Source: Alphaproteobacteria bacterium (GTDB lineage Bacteria > Pseudomonadota > Alphaproteobacteria > Rhizobiales > Beijerinckiaceae). Taken from it: 11,587 nucleotides of DNA. Positions 6,586 to 11,587 of this stretch are shown here, piece after piece. Under the pieces are notes generated by a model. That model did no database searches. It was not told the origin of the DNA and saw nothing but the letters and a program-made list of their open reading frames with translations. The number at the start of each line of letters is the position of its first letter. Position 1 is the stretch's first letter. Location of the stretch: assembly GCA_009920595.1 (NCBI GenBank), contig RFZR01000030.1, positions 1 to 11,587 on the forward strand. The letters run 5' to 3'. A program made the translations under genes and the position numbers.

Positions 6586-8820
6586 ATGGCCTTTATGCGC
6601 TTTCCAGCGCGTGAACCGGTTGCCGGTCGGCGGGCTACGGTTCACCTCTCGTCATTTTGGCGAAGTTTTTTAGGCATAACGACCGTCATCCTCGCGTTGC
6701 TCTCGGCGATGGCGACATTTTTGGTTTTGGCCAATTTTGTTCCGGTTGTTCCCACCCGTGATGTTGTGATCACACTCTTCACAGTCAACGGACTTTTGAT
6801 TGGCGTTTTGCTTATTGTTATTGGCTTTGAGGCGTCGCGTCTCATTGTTGCGCGTCGACGCGGGCAGGCGGCTGCCGCACTTCATGTTCGTATTGTTGGT
6901 CTCTTCGCCTTTGTCGCAACCGCACCGGCTATTCTCGTCGCTGTCGTCGGTTGGTTGACCCTTGAGCGCGGCATTGACGTTTCATTTTCAGGGCAAATCA
7001 AAGAATTGCTTCAAACTTCTGTGGGTGTTGCGCGTGCCTATCAGGAATTTCAATGTCGCTCGATTGGACGTGAAGTACGACTAATGGCCTCTGATCTTGG
7101 TCGTGCACGTCCTGTTTATGATGAAAACCGAGATGTGTTCCGTGAATTCATGCGTTCGCGTTCATATTTCTTGGGATTTTTTGTCGCTATTCTCATGAGC
7201 GAAAATTCAAATATTGTTGAACGTATTGATAATGTTGATTTGCCCGATTTGGCTCTCCCCAAGGAGGAAGACTTTGCAGCCGCTAATGAATCGACAGACG
7301 GCATTTGTCTCTTTCAAGAGAACAGCAATATCTTCCGCGCGCTCGTAAAAGTGCCGGGCTTTGATGCTGAATATCTTCTTGTTGCGCGAACGATTGATCC
7401 AAAAGCCTTGCAGTTTCCGCAACAGGCAGAATTGGCTGCACGTTATTATGATGCGCTCGCAGAACAGAAACTCGGTGTGCAAATTGCTTTTGCCAGTATG
7501 TATGCTTTGATTTCAGTGATCTTGCTTCTCTCTGCCGTTTGGGTGGGTTTAAGTTTTGCTAATTGGCTTGTGGCTCCTATCAGTCGGTTGATTTTTGCAA
7601 CCGACCAAGTGGCAAGTGGCAATTACACGGTACGCGTTCCGGTCACAACACGAGAAGGTGATCTCGCGCATTTGAGCGATACTTTTAACAAGATGACCGA
7701 AGAATTAGGCCGTCAAACGAATGATTTGCAAAAAGCCAATGTGATTATGGACAAACGCCGAAGGTTTACCGAAGCTGTTTTGTCAGGTGTGTCTGCGGGC
7801 GTCATTGGTCTTGATGAGGAAGGGAAAGTAACGCTTCTTAATCCCTCCGCAGAGCAATTGCTTGATCGCGATCTCTTTTCACTTGAAGGCAAAAGGCTGG
7901 TCGATGAAATTCCAGCTTTCAAGGAAATATTACCCGAAGATTTTGTTGATCGTGGCCGATCGGTTCAAGGACAAATTTCTATCGGTACAGCTGAGCGTGA
8001 AAGAACATTGACGGTTCGCGTCACTATCGAACAGGAAAGTGAAGAGGGCGCTGGTGTGATCGTAACACTGGATGACATCACCGATCTTGTGACCGCGCAA
8101 CGAACTTCTGCATGGGCCGATGTTGCGCGCCGTATTGCACATGAAATCAAAAATCCTTTGACACCCATTCAACTTTCCGCAGAACGCATCAGACGGAAAT
8201 ATGGGAAAGTCATTCTAGATGATCGGGAAGTTTTCGATCAATGCACGGATACGATCATTCGTCAGGTTGACGACATCAAACGCATGGTGGATGAATTTTC
8301 CTCTTTCGCGCGAATGCCAAAGCCTCTTCTTGATCGTGAAGATGTTGTGACGGTCATTCGCCAGGTTTTATTCTTGATGCGTGTGGGCCATCCGGAGATA
8401 GAATTTTCGGAACATATCCCGCAATCTCAAGTCATTACCGATTTTGATCGGCGCTTGATCGCACAAGCACTCACAAATATTGTTAAGAACGCAACAGAAG
8501 CCATTGCGGCTGTTCCTATTGAAGAGCGCGGCAAAGCCAAGATCGATGTCGCTTTGACTTTTGAAAAGCCAGGCATGGTCGCAATTGACATCATTGATAA
8601 TGGCAAAGGCTTTCCAACCGAGGCTCGGCAGCGATTACTTGAACCTTATATGACAACGCGTGCTGGCGGCACAGGGTTAGGGTTAGCGATTGTCGGTAAA
8701 ATTCTCGAAGAACATGGTGGTGGGGTTGAATTACTTGATCGACCCGACGGCCAAAGAGGTGCTTGTGTGCGTTTATTCTTCCCCCTTGATCAAACACAAA
8801 CGGGACCACGTGCCGCATGA
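6586..8820 (+). CDS. ntrY: Membrane-bound nitrogen/redox sensor histidine kinase NtrY
   Basis: Transmembrane histidine kinase paired with NtrX. Family members in alphaproteobacteria have been linked to nitrate and nitrogen use, redox sensing (Brucella) and envelope functions. The 744 residues contain hydrophobic helices at about 27-50, 59-84, 102-125 and 303-328, with a periplasmic region of about 175 residues between the third and fourth. A HAMP linker follows (about 326-380), then a PAS domain (about 390-500, with GVIGLDEEGKVTLLNPSAEQLL). The phosphoacceptor motif is RRIAHEIKNPLTPIQLSAER with H519. The ATPase boxes are NIVKNATEAI (631-640), DNGKGF (671-676) and GGTGLGLAIVGKI (694-706). The periplasmic part has two cysteines, C157 and C241. 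The TGA stop overlaps the ntrX ATG as ATGA. Confidence 0.96.
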   Translation: MAFMRFPAREPVAGRRATVHLSSFWRSFLGITTVILALLSAMATFLVLANFVPVVPTRDVVITLFTVNGLLIGVLLIVIGFEASRLIVARRRGQAAAALHVRIVGLFAFVATAPAILVAVVGWLTLERGIDVSFSGQIKELLQTSVGVARAYQEFQCRSIGREVRLMASDLGRARPVYDENRDVFREFMRSRSYFLGFFVAILMSENSNIVERIDNVDLPDLALPKEEDFAAANESTDGICLFQENSNIFRALVKVPGFDAEYLLVARTIDPKALQFPQQAELAARYYDALAEQKLGVQIAFASMYALISVILLLSAVWVGLSFANWLVAPISRLIFATDQVASGNYTVRVPVTTREGDLAHLSDTFNKMTEELGRQTNDLQKANVIMDKRRRFTEAVLSGVSAGVIGLDEEGKVTLLNPSAEQLLDRDLFSLEGKRLVDEIPAFKEILPEDFVDRGRSVQGQISIGTAERERTLTVRVTIEQESEEGAGVIVTLDDITDLVTAQRTSAWADVARRIAHEIKNPLTPIQLSAERIRRKYGKVILDDREVFDQCTDTIIRQVDDIKRMVDEFSSFARMPKPLLDREDVVTVIRQVLFLMRVGHPEIEFSEHIPQSQVITDFDRRLIAQALTNIVKNATEAIAAVPIEERGKAKIDVALTFEKPGMVAIDIIDNGKGFPTEARQRLLEPYMTTRAGGTGLGLAIVGKILEEHGGGVELLDRPDGQRGACVRLFFPLDQTQTGPRAA

Positions 8821-10184
8821 GCGCTGATATTCTCATTGTTGATGACGAGGCCGATATTCGCAATCTTGTAGCGGGCATTCTGGAAGATGAAGGTTTCCAA
8901 TGTCGAACTGCAGCTGACGCCGATTCAGCTTTGGCAGAAATTGCTGCGCGGCGTCCAAATTTGATTTTCCTTGATATTTGGATCCAAGGCTCGCGCCTCG
9001 ACGGATTGCAATTGCTCGATCTTGTAAAAGAGCAAAATCCTGATCTTCCGATCGTGATGATATCTGGTCATGGCAATATTGAAACTGCCGTCGCGGCGAT
9101 CAAACGCGGCGCCTATGATTTTATTGAGAAGCCCTTCAAATCAGACCGGCTCTTACTCGTCGCTGAGCGAGCGCTTGAAACGTTCAAACTCAAACGCGAA
9201 GTGCGCGAATTACGTATTCGCGCGCCAAAGACGGCATCTTTGATTGGCCACTCGCAGCATGCAAGCCAATTGCGCCAGGCAATTGATAAGGTGGCGGCAA
9301 CCAATTCGCGTGTGTTGATCACAGGCCCCTCGGGGTCGGGGAAGGAGCTGGCCGCGCGCATGATCCATTCAGCCTCCAATCGCGCTGGTGGTCCCTTTAT
9401 CGTTCTGAATGCGGCAACAATCACGCCTGAATCTATGGAGACTGAGCTTTTTGGGATTGAGACTGTAGGGACGGTCCCACAACGCATCGGTGCACTCGAA
9501 GAAGCCCATGGCGGTACACTGCTTCTCGATGAAATCGCCGATATGCCGAAAGAGACGCAAGGCAAGATTTTGCGTGTTCTTGTCGATCAATCTTTCCAGC
9601 GTGTGAATGGATCGATCAAGGTTGAAGTCGATGTGAGGATTGTATCCTCTACGGCACGAGATCTTGACGCTGAAGTGCGCACAGGCCGCTTCCGTGAAGA
9701 TCTGCTCCATCGGCTCGCCGTTGTTCCCCTGCGCGTTCCCGCGCTTGCTGAGCGCCGCGAGGACATTCCGGAACTTGTCGCGCATTTCATGGACGAGATC
9801 TGCAGCTCGACGGGGCAGGTACCCCGTTCGATTGCCGACGATGCGATGGCGGTTTTGCAGGCACATGATTGGCCAGGCAACATTCGGCAACTGCGCAACA
9901 GCGTCGAGCGGATGCTGATCCTTGCGGGTGGTGATCCAGAGACACCGATCACGGCTGAGCTCCTTCCGTCTGATGTTGGCGCTTCAGCGCCATCGATGGC
10001 GGGCGGGCAGGGCGGAGAAAAGCTCTTGGCACTCCCTCTCAGAGAGGCGAGGGAGCTCTTTGAGCGGGATTATCTCGTCGCCCAAATTGCGCGCTTCGGG
10101 CACAATATTTCGCGCACCGCCGAGTTCGTTGGTATGGAACGATCCGCACTTCATCGGAAACTCAAATCTCTCGGGATCGATTGA
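8817..10184 (+). CDS. ntrX: Response regulator NtrX (AAA+ type, no GAFTGA loop)
   Basis: Response regulator partnered with NtrY; 455 residues. The receiver domain (about 3-118) has DD-E residues in IVDDEADI, phosphoacceptor D53 in FLDIW and K105 in IEKPF. The AAA+ domain (about 142-370) keeps Walker A GPSGSGKE (170-177), Walker B GGTLLLDE (232-239) and arginines in FREDLLHRL. The loop that carries GAFTGA in sigma-54 activators is replaced by a segment reading FGIETVGTVPQRIGALEEA (212-230). This argues against classical sigma-54 activation and, as I recall, agrees with other alphaproteobacterial NtrX proteins. A Fis-type helix-turn-helix is at the C-terminus (about 420-455, GHNISRTAEFVGMERSALHRKL). 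Its start overlaps the ntrY stop. Stop TGA is at 10182-10184. Confidence 0.95.
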   Translation: MSADILIVDDEADIRNLVAGILEDEGFQCRTAADADSALAEIAARRPNLIFLDIWIQGSRLDGLQLLDLVKEQNPDLPIVMISGHGNIETAVAAIKRGAYDFIEKPFKSDRLLLVAERALETFKLKREVRELRIRAPKTASLIGHSQHASQLRQAIDKVAATNSRVLITGPSGSGKELAARMIHSASNRAGGPFIVLNAATITPESMETELFGIETVGTVPQRIGALEEAHGGTLLLDEIADMPKETQGKILRVLVDQSFQRVNGSIKVEVDVRIVSSTARDLDAEVRTGRFREDLLHRLAVVPLRVPALAERREDIPELVAHFMDEICSSTGQVPRSIADDAMAVLQAHDWPGNIRQLRNSVERMLILAGGDPETPITAELLPSDVGASAPSMAGGQGGEKLLALPLREARELFERDYLVAQIARFGHNISRTAEFVGMERSALHRKLKSLGID

Positions 10185-10307
10185 ATCTTGAGCCCTGTGC
10201 GACTATCTGTTTTCATAAGGGTGGTGGGAATGGCTCGAACACGATTTGTTAGGCAATTTCCGCTTAAGAATCCGGATAAGAAATCAATAAGAAGAGACTG
10301 AAATAAA
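10185..10307 (+). promoter_or_regulatory. Intergenic region upstream of hfq
   Basis: A 123-bp gap with no coding potential. It very probably holds the hfq promoter, but I could not pick a convincing -35/-10 pair, sigma-32 element or sigma-54 element. Two GANTC sites (both GAATC, 10183-10187 and 10268-10272) are present or at its edge. GANTC is the CcrM methylation target in alphaproteobacteria. No strong terminator for ntrX is visible. A purine-rich GAAGAG (10291-10296) serves as a probable ribosome-binding site 11 bp before the hfq ATG. Confidence 0.5.
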
Positions 10308-10568
10308 ATGGTAAATGACCGGGTACAAAATCTTCAAGACACGTTTCTCAACCATGTGCGGAAGGCAAAAATTCCGCTAACGATCTTCCTCGTGAATGGC
10401 GTGAAACTCCAAGGCGTCGTCACCTGGTTTGATAATTTCTGCCTTCTCTTGCGCCGGGATGGTCATTCTCAACTGGTTTATAAACACGCCATCTCGACGA
10501 TTATGCCGGGCTCACCTGTGACTTTGTTTGACCCCACCGACGAAACCGGCGCGGTCATAAAAGAGTGA
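10308..10568 (+). CDS. hfq: RNA chaperone Hfq
   Basis: Sm-like hexameric RNA-binding protein that promotes pairing of small RNAs with mRNAs and affects RNA stability. In related bacteria hfq (nrfA) is needed for nifA expression, which fits its place beside the ntr genes. The 86 residues cover the complete family. QNLQDTFLN (7-15) is the N-terminal helix with the proximal-face glutamine Q10. The basic rim patch is VRKAK (17-21). The Sm1 core is IFLVNGVKLQGVVTWFDNF (26-44), and RRDGHSQ (49-55) is the loop typical of alphaproteobacteria. The Sm2 motif VYKHAIS (57-63) carries the proximal-face H60. The short C-terminal tail is acidic and slightly longer than in many Rhizobium Hfq proteins. The TGA stop is at 10566-10568, and hflX follows in the same frame. 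Confidence 0.97.
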   Translation: MVNDRVQNLQDTFLNHVRKAKIPLTIFLVNGVKLQGVVTWFDNFCLLLRRDGHSQLVYKHAISTIMPGSPVTLFDPTDETGAVIKE

Positions 10569-10592
10569 TCAAGACGCGCGAAAGATCATCCT

Positions 10593-11587
10593 TTGGCGTC
10601 TAAGCCCTATGAATTTGGCAATCGGCCCGTTTCCGGGTCCGACATCGAACATGATGTTGCCAAATATACGCGCACGCTCGTCATCGGTCCTTATCTGACG
10701 CGGCGTCGGCCGAATTCGCCCGACACCAATTTGCGGCCAGCGCAAGCGCGCCTTGAAGAAGCCACAGGGCTCGCGGCGGCGATTGATCTTGATGTAATTG
10801 AAAGTCGTCTGGTGCCGCTCTCCGAATTGCGGCCTGCAACCTATATCGGCACCGGCAAAATTGAAGAACTTGCGGCGCTCATTGAGGAGCGCGAGATCCG
10901 GCTGGTGATTGCCGATTGCGCCTTGTCGCCCGTTCAACAACGCAATTTGGAAACGGCGCTCAAAGTCAAAGTCATCGATCGGACCGGGCTTATTCTGGAA
11001 ATCTTTGGTCGTCGCGCGCGGACGAAAGAGGGCACACTGCAAGTCGAGTTGGCGCATCTCAATTATCAGAAGAGCCGACTGGTCCGCTCGTGGACCCATC
11101 TTGAACGTCAGCGCGGGGGCTTCGGCTTTTTGGGTGGTCCAGGCGAAACGCAGATCGAAGCCGACCGCCGTCTCATTCAAGAGCGAATGACGCGCATTGA
11201 ACGCGATCTTGATGCCGTCAAACGCACTCGTGGCCTTCATCGCAAGAGCCGGGAGAAGGTGCCTTATCCGGTTGTCGCTCTTGTCGGCTACACAAATGCG
11301 GGAAAATCGACATTGTTCAACCGCATCACGGAAGCCGATGTTCTGGCTGAAAACATGCTTTTTGCGACATTGGATCCCACCGCACGGATTTCAAAATTGC
11401 CGCATGGCGCACCCATCATTCTATCAGACACGGTCGGCTTCATTTCTGATTTACCGACCATGCTTGTGGCAGCCTTTCGAGCGACGCTTGAAGATGTGAT
11501 CTCAGCAGACGTAATCCTACATGTGCGCGATGTTTCGCATGGCGATACCGAAGCGCAAGCTGTTGATGTCACTACGATCCTCAAAGA
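10593..11587 (+). CDS. hflX: GTPase HflX, N-terminal part (3' truncated by window)
   Basis: Ribosome-associated TRAFAC-class GTPase that acts on the 50S subunit and can split stalled ribosomes. About 331 codons are visible of a family near 430-460. The N-terminal HflX domain has TLVIGPYL, EEATGLAAAIDLDV, PATYIGTGKIEEL, DRTGLILEIFGRRARTKEG and the glycine-rich GGFGFLGGPGETQ (about residues 175-187). The G domain has the P-loop GYTNAGKST (232-240), the switch I segment FATLDPT and G3 DTVGF (279-283). The G4 motif lies beyond the window. No ATG or GTG occurs in frame between the hfq TGA and conserved sequence. The best start is TTG 10593, with GAAAG at 10580-10584 as a possible ribosome-binding site. 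It forms the usual hfq-hflX pair. Confidence 0.93.
   Translation, partial: MASKPYEFGNRPVSGSDIEHDVAKYTRTLVIGPYLTRRRPNSPDTNLRPAQARLEEATGLAAAIDLDVIESRLVPLSELRPATYIGTGKIEELAALIEEREIRLVIADCALSPVQQRNLETALKVKVIDRTGLILEIFGRRARTKEGTLQVELAHLNYQKSRLVRSWTHLERQRGGFGFLGGPGETQIEADRRLIQERMTRIERDLDAVKRTRGLHRKSREKVPYPVVALVGYTNAGKSTLFNRITEADVLAENMLFATLDPTARISKLPHGAPIILSDTVGFISDLPTMLVAAFRATLEDVISADVILHVRDVSHGDTEAQAVDVTTILK

Noticed and set aside
9369..9890. Minus-strand open frames of 120-170 codons opposite ntrX
   Set aside because: They are antisense to conserved AAA+ motifs, have no recognisable protein family and lack an operon partner.
10032..10055. Inverted repeat CTCCCTC/GAGGGAG in the 3' part of ntrX
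   Set aside because: It has 7-bp arms with a 10-base loop in coding sequence and no T-run; this is expected at this level by chance.
10225..10250. A sigma-54 -24/-12 element (TGGC at 10231) or tRNA T-arm-like sequence upstream of hfq
   Set aside because: No GC follows at the required -12 spacing, and no other tRNA arms can be folded around the TCGAA-like sequence.
10569..11240. A 223-codon open frame on the minus strand opposite hflX
   Set aside because: It lies antisense to clearly conserved hflX sequence, resembles no family I know, and is a by-product of codon bias on the other strand.

Overview
The window is an ordinary, well-conserved chromosomal block from an alphaproteobacterium, most likely of the order Hyphomicrobiales (Rhizobiales). 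Three things support this: the gene order lipA - coq10-like - (cinA, ispDF on the other strand) - dusB(nifR3) - ntrB - ntrC - ntrY - ntrX - hfq - hflX; the fused ispDF gene; and Hfq and HflX sequences of alphaproteobacterial type. Base composition looks close to half GC, which is low for many members of the order. No genus can be named from the sequence alone.

Layout. From 1 to 1079 (+) lie the 3' part of lipA (lipoyl synthase) and a Coq10/RatA-type START-domain protein. From 1052 to 2745 (-) lie a stand-alone CinA C-terminal domain (PncC-type amidase) and bifunctional IspDF of the MEP isoprenoid pathway. These two are coupled by an ATGA overlap, and cinA converges on coq10 with a 28-bp overlap. 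A 144-bp divergent intergenic region (2746-2889) separates ispDF from the rightward dusB-ntrB-ntrC cluster (2890-6482). After a 103-bp gap comes ntrY-ntrX (6586-10184). After a further 123-bp gap come hfq (10308-10568) and the 5' part of hflX, which runs off the window end.

How the genes work together. NtrB/NtrC is the classical nitrogen-limitation two-component pair that activates sigma-54 promoters. NtrY/NtrX is the paralogous membrane-bound pair, linked in alphaproteobacteria to nitrogen, redox and envelope control. Hfq is the RNA chaperone that in related bacteria connects nitrogen regulators to small-RNA control, and HflX is a ribosome-associated GTPase. ATGA stop/start overlaps at dusB/ntrB, ntrY/ntrX and ispDF/cinA point to translational coupling.

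I found no mobile element, CRISPR array, tRNA or rRNA, and no convincing undescribed system. The points most worth a second look are the unusual start of hflX (no ATG or GTG in its frame, and the same frame as hfq across one TGA), two perfect DNA palindromes inside the coq10-like gene, the missing sigma-54 contact motif in NtrX, and the direct ntrX-hfq junction.
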